The notes under the pieces are model-generated. The model saw only the letters and a program-made list of their open reading frames with translations. It was not told the origin of the DNA and ran no database searches. From positions 3,658,753 to 3,722,752 of the forward strand of contig NZ_LT896716.1 of assembly GCF_900187405.1 (NCBI RefSeq): a stretch of DNA of 64,000 nt, given 5' to 3'. Within the stretch, counting starts at the first letter, position 1, and every line of letters starts with the position of its first letter. This DNA comes from Geobacter sp. DSM 9736. Lineage in GTDB: Bacteria > Desulfobacterota > Desulfuromonadia > Geobacterales > Geobacteraceae. This document shows, one piece after another, positions 8,501 to 16,944 of this stretch. Both the position numbers and the translations under genes were made by a program.

Positions 8501-9871
8501 ATGAGGAAGACGAAGATCCTTGTGGTCGATGATGAGCATCTTATCCGCTGGTCGCTGGAACAGAACCTTAAAAAGCAGGGTTATGAAGTCATCACCGCGG
8601 GAAATGGCGAGGATGCACTGAAGCTCGTTCGTGACGAGCAGCCGGACATGCTGCTGCTGGATATTCAGCTTCCCGGAATCAGTGGACTGGAAGTGCTGGA
8701 AAAGGTGAAGGAGATCGATGAGGAAATCATCGTCATCATGGTAACTGCCCACGGCGGCCTTGAGACTGCGGTTAACGCCATGCGGCTGGGTGCTTACGAT
8801 TACATCAACAAGCCCTTCAACCTCGATGAAATGGCCATTGTAATCAAAAAGGCCCTGGAAACTTCCGATCTCCGACGGGAAGTGGCAAGCCTCCGCAGCG
8901 AGCACAAGAAGTTCGGGCCTCCGAAGATAATAGGTGCCAGCAAGCACATGCAGAATGTGCTCGATATGATGGCGAAGGTGGCACGCAGCGAGGCTTCAAC
9001 TGTCCTTATTCAGGGAGAGTCGGGTACCGGTAAGGAATTGGTCGCCAAGTGGATACACTATGAGTCGAACCGTGCCGAAAAACCGTTTGTAGCCATTAAC
9101 TGTGCGGCGGTTCCTGCGACGCTCCTTGAAAGCGAGCTGTTCGGGCATGAGAAAGGATCATTTACCGATGCCAAGGTAACGAAGAAAGGCCTTTTCGAAC
9201 TCGCCGACGGCGGTACCGTGTTTCTCGACGAAATAGGTGACATGGAAGTGGGGATGCAGGCCAAGCTCCTCCGGTTCCTTGAAGACAGGACCTTCCGCAG
9301 GATCGGGGGAACAAAAGGAATCTCTGTCGATGTTCGCATCATCTCGGCGACAAACAAGGACCTGCTCAAGTCTATCGAGGACAAGACCTTCAGAAACGAT
9401 CTATACTACCGGCTCCAGGTTATCCCGATCTTCCTGCCCCCCCTGAGAGAGCGTAAAGAAGACATCATTCAGATTGCCAACTACTTCATCGAGCACTTCA
9501 ACAAGGAATTCAACAAGCACGTCAGGGGCATCTCCAGCATGGCCGAGAAGATGCTGGCCGACTATCATTGGCCGGGCAACATCCGCGAACTGAAAAATGT
9601 GATCGAGCGAGCGATTATCCTCGGGAACGAGGACACCCTCCTGCTGGAACATCTACCTCTTGAAATAGTGGCCAAAAGCACCAGCTCCTGCGCTTCCGTC
9701 ACAACGTTCAAGCTCCCCCCCGAAGGAGTGGACATTGAAGAAGTCGAAAAAGAGCTGATCAGGCAGGCTCTCGACAACAATGACTGGAATCAGTCAAAGG
9801 CTGCAAAAAAACTGAACCTGGGAATAGATGCCTTCCGCTACAGGATGAAGAAGTTCGGTTTCCTAAAGTAG
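8501..9871 (+). CDS. NtrC-family sigma-54 response regulator with atypical GSFTDA loop
   Basis: 456 residues: receiver domain (1-120; D54 phospho-acceptor in LLLDIQLPG, K in NKPFN), AAA+ domain (about 140-370; Walker A GESGTGKE, Walker [13 protein letters not shown], arginine-finger region PLRERKED) and a C-terminal Fis-type helix-turn-helix (NNDWNQSKAAKKLNLGIDAFRYRMKK). The sigma-54-contacting loop, normally GAFTGA, reads GSFTDA at residues 219-224. The central F-T is kept, so sigma-54 contact is plausible but not assured. It is partnered with the heme-motif kinase immediately upstream and may control nearby cytochrome genes, though no binding site was identified. Confidence 0.92.
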   Translation: MRKTKILVVDDEHLIRWSLEQNLKKQGYEVITAGNGEDALKLVRDEQPDMLLLDIQLPGISGLEVLEKVKEIDEEIIVIMVTAHGGLETAVNAMRLGAYDYINKPFNLDEMAIVIKKALETSDLRREVASLRSEHKKFGPPKIIGASKHMQNVLDMMAKVARSEASTVLIQGESGTGKELVAKWIHYESNRAEKPFVAINCAAVPATLLESELFGHEKGSFTDAKVTKKGLFELADGGTVFLDEIGDMEVGMQAKLLRFLEDRTFRRIGGTKGISVDVRIISATNKDLLKSIEDKTFRNDLYYRLQVIPIFLPPLRERKEDIIQIANYFIEHFNKEFNKHVRGISSMAEKMLADYHWPGNIRELKNVIERAIILGNEDTLLLEHLPLEIVAKSTSSCASVTTFKLPPEGVDIEEVEKELIRQALDNNDWNQSKAAKKLNLGIDAFRYRMKKFGFLK

Positions 9872-9899
9872 CAGAAGTGCATACATTGTTCTTTCTGAG

Positions 9900-9926
9900 C
9901 CCCCGAACGCTTCGGGGGTTTTTTTT
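9900..9926 (+). terminator. Intrinsic terminator after the two-component pair
   Basis: An 8-bp perfect stem (CCCCCGAA/TTCGGGGG) with a 3-base loop is followed directly by eight T residues. It lies 28 bases after the response regulator stop and separates it from the cytochrome-locus genes. Confidence 0.9.
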
Positions 9927-10083
9927 GCCGGGGGTACGGCAGATCTGCCAAGGTACAGAAAAAGAGAGCGGCGTGGCCGGGACTGGGCATCTTGATTGCA
10001 TTTGTCCTGGGTAATCTTCGCAGCACGACTTTTATGAACTATACGGTCTGCAAAAATCTCCAATAGTTTCGGAGGGATATAAA

Positions 10084-12873
10084 ATGGGACTCAGCTCACC
10101 GAAAAACCTCGCAACACTGGTCATCTCGCTGGCATTGACGGTTATTTCACTGCCTGCAGTATCGTTTGCCGGCCCGCCAGTAATTGCGCCTTCAAGCATC
10201 CGTGTGCTTACGGATGGGGTGAAGACGCCTCTTGGCGTGGCGCTGGACGGCGAGGGTAACATCTTCGTGGCGGATGCCGGCCGACGCGGCGTCGTGCGCT
10301 TAAGCAAGTTCGGTGTGCCGACGATGTTTATAAAAACCGTGGGGGTTCCTCAGCGGGTTCTGGTGAAGGATGACGGGAACATTCTCGTTTCCCAGGGCAA
10401 TCAGGTTATTGAGTATAACAATAACGGCAGTGAGGTCCGTCGGCTGACGGGTGGCGATCTCAAGTTCGCAAACGGTATCGCCGTTCACCCGGTCACTAAG
10501 GAGATTCATGTTGTCGACAGCGGAGCCAAGCTTGTAAAGGTTTTTGCGTCTGACGGAAGCTATGCCAACAAGAGTTATGGGACGAACATTGCTCCTCCGG
10601 AGCCGACCCGTCCCGGTTATGTTGATTTTCTGATGCCGACGGACATAGTTCTTGTTGATGAGAGGCCTGGCGGAGGCCCCTTGCGTAGTATCCGATTTGC
10701 GGTCGCCGATACGGGTGGCGGCAGGATAGCTATCTTCGACGGTTCGGGGGTCATTCAGAGCGTGATCGGCAGGTTTGGCGTCAACATGAATGAATTTCTG
10801 ATGCCTCAGGGTATTGCGGTCGAGTACACTGATGGTGCGGCGGCGGACAGGGTCGTGGAGAGGTTTTATGTAGTCGATTCCTATCACGGCGTACAGGTTA
10901 TGGATGCTTCCTGGTTGTCGCAGGGGTTTGTCGGGCGCTACGGGACTGGCACGGGAAACCTGATCAATCCGGCGGCGGCAGCGTTTGACGTTGCAAACAG
11001 TCGGCTCATTGTCTCCAATGGCTTCGGCAACGTTACCATGTATCCAGTTGATGGCGGCAGTAATCCTGTGGCCAGTGACGTGACCCCTCCTCAGTTCGAG
11101 ATTCTGGTGTCAGCCAATAACGTAAGCGTGCCCGACATAACCATTAACGGTACCCGTGAGGGGGCCGATGTAACTCTTCGTCTGACCATCAATACTGTCG
11201 CAAAGGTAGGTAAAACCGAGTATCTCGACGCCCAGAACTGGAGGACGGCCATCGCCGGTCTTGCGCCGGGGGCCAACGCAATTACGGCTGAGGCGGTTGA
11301 CCTTGCTGGAAATAAGACTACAAAAACCGTAACCATTTACTATACAAATTCTCCATTCCGCATTCAGAGCTGGGACGGCTTGACAAAGGTCAACCCCTAT
11401 CCGTTCGAGGGGGAGCGGCCTGTAGGCGCAACTGTTGATGTAAACCTTGCCGCTACGTGTTCCTACCCTACTGTAACTACCTGGAGATGTCTCGTTACCC
11501 TGGCTGAGGGGCCGGCGCCGACTCTCGTTCAGTTCACCGTCACCGATGGAGGAGCCTCCTCTACCGGGTCCGCGAGCATAATCCTTGATACGACTGCCCC
11601 GGACGTTACCGTCTATGCCGTTGGGGATGGGAAATCCACGAGTACCCAGGTTCACAACGTAATAGGCACTGTTGCTGATCCGCATCTTGATAAGGTCACT
11701 GTCGAGTTCAACGGTCAGGCTCCTCAGGATGTCGCGGTGGTCAATGGTGTCTTCAGTGTTCCGTTTGTTCTCAACAACACCGGCTCGGCGGGAAATATAT
11801 TCTCCGTCAAGGCTATAGACCGGGTTGGCAATGAAAGAACCACGCTGCCTCAGACGGTAAATCTCGATATGAATGCGCCGGTTGTTACTATTGATGCTCC
11901 GGCGGATGGAATAACCACCAAAACCTCCAGCCTTTCGCTCGCAGGAAGTGTGGATCGCGTCGCAACCTGCAAATTGGGTGGAGTGGATGCAAACGTTGAT
12001 GGCCTCAATTGGACGATTTCATCAGTTAACCTGGTGGAGGGATACAACAATCTCGTCGTCGAATGCACCGCAGGCGGAAAGACATCCGCTGTCAAGCGCA
12101 CAGTATATTACCAGCCGGCTGCGCTTGATCTGACTGTTGCGTCTCCAAAGCAGGATGCTGCCACCAAGGCAGCTTCCGTGGCCATTGCAGGCACGGTTGA
12201 CAGCACCGTCACTTCTCTCACTGCTACACTCAACGGGGTAAGCAGCAAGGTTAATGTAGACAATGGCGCCTTTACTTTTAATGCCCCCCTGTCAAAAGAG
12301 GGTACATATTCTGTTGTGTTTGCTGCTGCTGATGGGAGTGGAAAAACCTCTATCTCCACCAGAAGCGTAATTGCCGATACTACGCCCCCCGCTCTCGCCA
12401 CTCAGTATGCATACAGTGGTGAAACTCCGGTGACTAATGCTTCGGCTGTCTCCGGTACGGTTGAGCCTGGTGCTAAGGTCGTTGTCACTAACCTGAGCAA
12501 CCAGCCGGTCGGCACAGTATCCTATACCCACGGCGGATTCGATGCGGTGCTTGGGCAGAATTACGATCTCTTCAGTCTTGTTGTTGCCGCTACGGATCAG
12601 GCCGGAAACGTGACGACCAGGTCTGCAGCCCGGCCGGACGGCAATTGTAATGGAAGCGTAGGAGGTTCTGTCAACTCCGATGACGTGCTTGTGTGTCTCG
12701 ATATAGTCGCTGGAAGAGCGGCGACAAATCTCGAAGTTGCTCACTGCGACATCGGCCCGCTCCAGGCGGGGCAGATCAATCCGAGTGGTCAGATCGACCT
12801 TGCCGATTGTATTCTTACTCTGCGTAGGGCCAATACCCTTCCGCCGGAATGGTGGAAGAAGCCCACGCCGTAG
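10084..12873 (+). CDS. Secreted NHL-repeat / Ig-like / dockerin-like protein
   Basis: 929 residues with a signal peptide (hydrophobic core LVISLALTVISLPAVSFA, cleavage before GPPV). Residues about 35-330 are NHL-type beta-propeller blades (TPLGVALDGEGNIFVADAGRRGVV, ANGIAVHPVTKEIHVVDSGAK, QGIAVEYTDG). Residues about 345-830 are successive Ig-like/bacterial adhesion domains (IAGLAPGANAITAEAVDLAGN, TVYAVGDGKSTSTQVHNVIGTV, LSLAGSVDRVATCKLGGVDA). The last about 70 residues (DGNCNGSVGGSVNSDDVLV and GQIDLADCILTLRRA) resemble a dockerin calcium-loop pair with an insertion in the first loop. Start ATG 10084 follows GGAGGG. It ends 49 bases before the first cytochrome and is probably co-transcribed with it. 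Confidence 0.82.
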   Translation: MGLSSPKNLATLVISLALTVISLPAVSFAGPPVIAPSSIRVLTDGVKTPLGVALDGEGNIFVADAGRRGVVRLSKFGVPTMFIKTVGVPQRVLVKDDGNILVSQGNQVIEYNNNGSEVRRLTGGDLKFANGIAVHPVTKEIHVVDSGAKLVKVFASDGSYANKSYGTNIAPPEPTRPGYVDFLMPTDIVLVDERPGGGPLRSIRFAVADTGGGRIAIFDGSGVIQSVIGRFGVNMNEFLMPQGIAVEYTDGAAADRVVERFYVVDSYHGVQVMDASWLSQGFVGRYGTGTGNLINPAAAAFDVANSRLIVSNGFGNVTMYPVDGGSNPVASDVTPPQFEILVSANNVSVPDITINGTREGADVTLRLTINTVAKVGKTEYLDAQNWRTAIAGLAPGANAITAEAVDLAGNKTTKTVTIYYTNSPFRIQSWDGLTKVNPYPFEGERPVGATVDVNLAATCSYPTVTTWRCLVTLAEGPAPTLVQFTVTDGGASSTGSASIILDTTAPDVTVYAVGDGKSTSTQVHNVIGTVADPHLDKVTVEFNGQAPQDVAVVNGVFSVPFVLNNTGSAGNIFSVKAIDRVGNERTTLPQTVNLDMNAPVVTIDAPADGITTKTSSLSLAGSVDRVATCKLGGVDANVDGLNWTISSVNLVEGYNNLVVECTAGGKTSAVKRTVYYQPAALDLTVASPKQDAATKAASVAIAGTVDSTVTSLTATLNGVSSKVNVDNGAFTFNAPLSKEGTYSVVFAAADGSGKTSISTRSVIADTTPPALATQYAYSGETPVTNASAVSGTVEPGAKVVVTNLSNQPVGTVSYTHGGFDAVLGQNYDLFSLVVAATDQAGNVTTRSAARPDGNCNGSVGGSVNSDDVLVCLDIVAGRAATNLEVAHCDIGPLQAGQINPSGQIDLADCILTLRRANTLPPEWWKKPTP

Positions 12874-12922
12874 CTGAAGGTAGATTCACGTTGATAATCA
12901 CATGCTTTGCTAGGAGCGTGCT

Positions 12923-15900
12923 ATGAAAAGATCGGCAGTCCAATATCTGATTTTCGCCACTGTTCTGTTGCTGATGCCCTCTGTGGTCTTGGCTGCGGAC
13001 GGCCACGAGCTGCATCAGCCTTATGAATGTGCGACTTGTCATAAGGCAAGTACACACAAGGACCTGGGTGTCTCAGGCAGGTACTCGAACCTTTGTGTCG
13101 GTTGTCATAAGCCGGGCAACGTGGACCTCTATACAGGCGATTATTATGTTCGCTCATTCAGCTACGGCGACATGGCCAACCCGTACAAGAATGACCCGGG
13201 TCTCAACGGCAAGAAGGATGCCATGCAGCTTTCCCACAAGTGGGTAGGGTCCGATACGGTACCTGCTGCCGGAGCGGTTCCTCCGACTACCGATGCATTG
13301 AATCCCCGTACAAACGAAGGTTACGCGCTTCTCGGCACTGTCAGTTGTACGCGTTGCCATAACGTCAAACTCGTAAACACTAACAAGCCTTACCTGCGAG
13401 CCCAGATCGACGACATGTGTCTTGACTGTCACAGGCCCCGCAATACCACGAGTCACCTCGAAGGTACCCATCCGGTTAACGTCTCGTACACAAGCGCTAC
13501 ATCGAAGCCGAAGCTCTTCCCGGGTCAGTACTATCCGCGCCCCCTCAACTCAAACCCTGATAACAAGACTTCTCAGCTTGGGACGAAGGGGGGTAAAATC
13601 CTCTGTACCACCTGTCACGGCATCCACTATGTCGATTCCAATAGCCGCACCTATGATAATTTCTCCAGTCTCGTGATGGGACGCCTTTCCAGCTCACAGG
13701 GCAACCTGCTGAAGACCGATCTTCGCGGTGGAACGGCCAACGACAGAAACATCTGTACCAATTGTCACAAGTCTGCAGACGACCCTGCTAACACTCTGGC
13801 CAAGGTTAAGAATCACAACGGCAAGAAAAACCAGAACGTTCAATGTGCTGACTGCCACGGTGGCCATGTGGAGTACGATCCGGCAGATCCGACCGCGCTT
13901 AAAAACGTGTACCTCATCAACCGTTACATGAATATCTCCACTACCTATGGAGCGGTCAGGAACAAAAGGGTCCTTTTCCAGGATGTGAGCAACAAGAACT
14001 ACAACCAGGACCAGTATGGCGTCTGCGTAGCATGTCATGTGCCTACACCGCGAATTGAGCATACGAATAAGGGTGGCGTCTACTGCAACAAGTGTCACGT
14101 CCATGAAAAAGGATTCTCTGCCGACTGCACAACCTGCCACGGCTTCCCGCCGACAGCGTCTGACAAGGGTGGGGGACCTTACGGCTACGCAGATACCCCT
14201 TACGATTACAGCGATCCGCAATATGGTGTTTACAAAGATGAATCCAAGACGCCTCATGCAAAGCATGCGGCAGGAGGGAGTAGCAACTATTCATACGATT
14301 GTGCCCAGTGCCACAAAGGGTACACTCACATGGACGGCAAGTTCCAGGATGTTTTCATCGATCCTGTCGACACCCTGGCTGGATCGGCGGCGACCTACAC
14401 CAAGGCCTCACCCGGAACCTGTAACAACGTCTACTGCCACAGCAACGGTGCTCAACCTGCCGTTTACAAAAACCCCACGTGGGATCAGGGTAAAAACACC
14501 GTTGGCTGTAATTTCTGCCACGATGCCAAACCTACAACCAATGCTCACTCTCGTCACGTAGCAGGCGGGGCGCAGGGCAAGGCGTATGACTGCGAGGCTT
14601 GCCATAGCGCAACAGTGACCGGTTCCACCATTATCAAAGACAGGGCCAAGCACGTTGATGGACGTTTGGATGTAGTCGGTGCTGATGGATGTCTCGACTG
14701 TCATAACAATGCCGCTGGCGGTCCTCCGGCTGTGACACCCGACTTCAAGGTCAGCACGACCGGACAGTGCGGTTCCTGCCATGCCAACCCCCCAGGATAT
14801 GCTCACAATGCGCATATCTCCGCAGTATACGGTCCGGTCTTCGGTGCTGATACACTGGTAGCCTGTGCCAAGTGCCATACCTACACCGGCGAGCTTTCAG
14901 CGACACATGTCGATGGCAAACTCGACAACACTCTTCAAGCAGTGGCATGCGGAACATGTCACCCCGGCACCCTTCCCAACTGGAAAGGGATAGGCAGGGT
15001 TACCTGCGAAAGCTGTCACTCCGGCGGAACCCAGTCCGTTATTAACGGTATCGCTGCGCCTGCCAAGAAACTTTCTACCGAGTCGGGCCACGGAAAATTC
15101 GAAGGGGCCAGAAAGACCTGCGCCGACTGTCATGACGGTGATTCAGCCCATATCGATGCCAGTGCCTCCGTACACAGAAAACGCGTGTTCGACAACATGA
15201 CCGGCTTCAACAAGGGTTGTACTTACTGCCATAACGACGAGCAGAAGATCAAGGCCGGATGGACATGGCGTAACTACAGCAGTACCTACAAGATAAGAGG
15301 GTATGTCCCCTTCTACAATATGAGCACGCACTTCACCAAGAAGGGCGGAAGTGCGGTACCCAATGGTCAGGACATGGCTTGCTCGCAGTGTCATGATCTT
15401 CACGGCACTACCAACCTCTCCATGGTCAGGACCAAGATTGCTTACACAAACAGCACTACCTGGACCATCAGTTTCGCCAACAGATCCACGATCGGTGGAG
15501 GTGACGGGCCAGTCAACAAGGTAACGAACCGCGGTCTCTGCCAGGTCTGCCACACCAAGACCAAGTACTTCAGGGCCGGTGTAGACGAGACGGGGCATCC
15601 GGACCGCAACTGTTTCAGCTGTCATCCACATAATGCAAGAGGCGGGGCGTTCAGCCCGAGTGATGGTACCTGCGACACCTGCCACGGCTATCCGCCGATT
15701 CCGAAGAGTTCGGTCGTTGGTCCCGAGCAGGTAAGGGGCACTGCCCTCTTCAGGCAGACCTATGGGGTTGAGAACAACTTCATCAACGCCAAGTTCGAAG
15801 ACTACTCGGGTGGCGGCGGTGTCCATATGTGGCACGTCGACCCGGCTGCCAAAGCAAGCGACGGCTGGAACGCCTGTGCCATCTGCCACACCGGCGGAAG

Positions 15901-16129
15901 CATGACGAATACGCAGACTCACGTGATGAGAATGCCCCTCAAGCAGAACATCAGCAACGTAACGGTTAAAATAGATCCAAGGTGGCGCTTCAATGACGCC
16001 GTCCTGCCTACCTACACCGGGGCAAGGCTGGTGAATCCGCCTGAGGTCAACAAGACCGGCTCCTGCATCAGCGTCGGCTGTCACTTCAAGCCTACAGGAC
16101 TGATCGGTCCCTGGAGTGCTGATAGGTAA
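12923..16129 (+). CDS. Secreted multiheme c-type cytochrome, 27 heme motifs
   Basis: 1,068 residues; signal peptide MKRSAVQYLIFATVLLLM to VVLAA. I count 25 CxxCH motifs plus two CX4CH motifs (CNNVYCH mid-protein, CISVGCH at the C terminus), 27 in all. Spacing is irregular, with many free histidines available as distal ligands. There is no lipobox and no transmembrane segment after the signal, so periplasmic or extracellular release is expected. The C-terminal about 110 residues (FEDYSGGGGVH, NISNVTVK, then CX4CH-FK) are shared with the next cytochrome. ATG 12923 follows TAGGAG. A strong terminator follows the gene. Role inferred: long-range extracellular electron transfer. Confidence 0.9.
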   Translation: MKRSAVQYLIFATVLLLMPSVVLAADGHELHQPYECATCHKASTHKDLGVSGRYSNLCVGCHKPGNVDLYTGDYYVRSFSYGDMANPYKNDPGLNGKKDAMQLSHKWVGSDTVPAAGAVPPTTDALNPRTNEGYALLGTVSCTRCHNVKLVNTNKPYLRAQIDDMCLDCHRPRNTTSHLEGTHPVNVSYTSATSKPKLFPGQYYPRPLNSNPDNKTSQLGTKGGKILCTTCHGIHYVDSNSRTYDNFSSLVMGRLSSSQGNLLKTDLRGGTANDRNICTNCHKSADDPANTLAKVKNHNGKKNQNVQCADCHGGHVEYDPADPTALKNVYLINRYMNISTTYGAVRNKRVLFQDVSNKNYNQDQYGVCVACHVPTPRIEHTNKGGVYCNKCHVHEKGFSADCTTCHGFPPTASDKGGGPYGYADTPYDYSDPQYGVYKDESKTPHAKHAAGGSSNYSYDCAQCHKGYTHMDGKFQDVFIDPVDTLAGSAATYTKASPGTCNNVYCHSNGAQPAVYKNPTWDQGKNTVGCNFCHDAKPTTNAHSRHVAGGAQGKAYDCEACHSATVTGSTIIKDRAKHVDGRLDVVGADGCLDCHNNAAGGPPAVTPDFKVSTTGQCGSCHANPPGYAHNAHISAVYGPVFGADTLVACAKCHTYTGELSATHVDGKLDNTLQAVACGTCHPGTLPNWKGIGRVTCESCHSGGTQSVINGIAAPAKKLSTESGHGKFEGARKTCADCHDGDSAHIDASASVHRKRVFDNMTGFNKGCTYCHNDEQKIKAGWTWRNYSSTYKIRGYVPFYNMSTHFTKKGGSAVPNGQDMACSQCHDLHGTTNLSMVRTKIAYTNSTTWTISFANRSTIGGGDGPVNKVTNRGLCQVCHTKTKYFRAGVDETGHPDRNCFSCHPHNARGGAFSPSDGTCDTCHGYPPIPKSSVVGPEQVRGTALFRQTYGVENNFINAKFEDYSGGGGVHMWHVDPAAKASDGWNACAICHTGGSMTNTQTHVMRMPLKQNISNVTVKIDPRWRFNDAVLPTYTGARLVNPPEVNKTGSCISVGCHFKPTGLIGPWSADR

Positions 16130-16152
16130 ACCTGTTACATAGATGGAATAGT

Positions 16153-16187
16153 GAGGCATGCGCCAGGATGGGCATGCCTCTTTTTTT
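16153..16187 (+). terminator. Intrinsic terminator after the 27-heme cytochrome
   Basis: A 9-bp perfect stem (GAGGCATGC/GCATGCCTC) with a 10-base loop is followed by seven T residues, 23 bases after the cytochrome stop. It makes the next cytochrome a separate transcription unit. Confidence 0.92.
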
Positions 16188-16944
16188 GTATTGAAGCAGG
16201 AGTCGGGAATGGTTGTGTCGATCAAGATTAGCGCGATGCGGACATTTCGAGTCTTTTCGTTCGTGTGCATTGCCGGATTAGGTCGTACCGGGATCTAGTT
16301 CTGATCACAGCAGATGCCTGTCATAACCAGTCGCATGCCAACCTGTTTTAGCTGCTCCCGGCTATATAATAGACGTTGAGGCTAGCCCATGATGCGTTAT
16401 TCCACCGAGCGATATGGCAGTTGCCGTATCTATCATGTGCAGGTAGGCCTGGATCAAACGCCGGGTGTGCTTGTTAAAATTTCACGTTTTTCGGCGTTAA
16501 ACAGGTTCTAGTCTGCAGCATAATATCGAGCATGGAGAGGTAAGCCTAGCGAAGAACGCCCTGCGCAGACACTCCCTCAAAGCGACAGTAATAGGTTTAA
16601 AAAGAAGATGTGAATGGGCTCATTTCTCCAAAATAATTTTAAGATCTGCATATTTCCATGTAGTTGGTATGCATATTTGCATATGTACTTGTCCTGAGAA
16701 GGATGGAACAGTCAAATCCCCAATGATTTAACAGTGATGCGATTAGCTTTAAATATTATTGTGCAGCTATTTCGCGGTTTACTGGGTTAAAAGGCCAAAC
16801 AATTTGAGCTGGAGTAAACCGTACGGAACTGTATCTGCTGGTGCAGCGTGCCAGCTAAAGAGATTATGTTTGAGAACCGAGAAGCTGATAGGTATCGCAG
16901 TGAAAAGAGACTCGCAGGTAGATTCGATAAAGGAGGAGATTATT
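16188..16944 (+). promoter_or_regulatory. Long non-coding leader/control region of the 35-heme cytochrome
   Basis: About 757 bases with no convincing gene. A perfect TATAAT lies at 16365-16370, but without a clear -35 box. A 9-bp hairpin (GATATGGCA/TGCCGTATC, one G-U pair) is at 16411-16430. An AT-rich patch with three GCATAT repeats and the palindrome ATGCA-TATT-TGCAT is at 16647-16685. An 8-bp stem (CGGTTTAC/GTAAACCG) encloses 31 bases at 16775-16821, and a short GCTGG/CCAGC hairpin is at 16837-16855. I compared it by eye with the GEMM c-di-GMP/cGAMP riboswitch core and did not find it. It may be a structured leader or carry regulator sites. Confidence 0.4.

Noticed and set aside
9974-9988. 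Sigma-54 promoter upstream of the NHL-repeat gene
   Set aside because: GG-N10-GC spacing is present, but the interior matches poorly (CGGG and GG in place of ACG and TT).
15143-16270. Long minus-strand open frame (375 residues) opposite the 27-heme cytochrome
   Set aside because: Shadow of the strongly coding plus strand; the plus-strand protein has regular heme motifs, a signal peptide and a ribosome site, and the minus frame has none of these.
16759-16944. Upstream extension of the 35-heme cytochrome by 62 residues
   Set aside because: The added peptide would precede and bury a standard signal peptide; AGGAGGAG at 16931 points to GTG 16945.
16188-16944. GEMM (cyclic dinucleotide) riboswitch in the cytochrome leader
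   Set aside because: Looked for the conserved GACGCAAAGCC and GGGCAAACC core on both strands; only a weak partial resemblance (AAAGGCCAAAC) was found.
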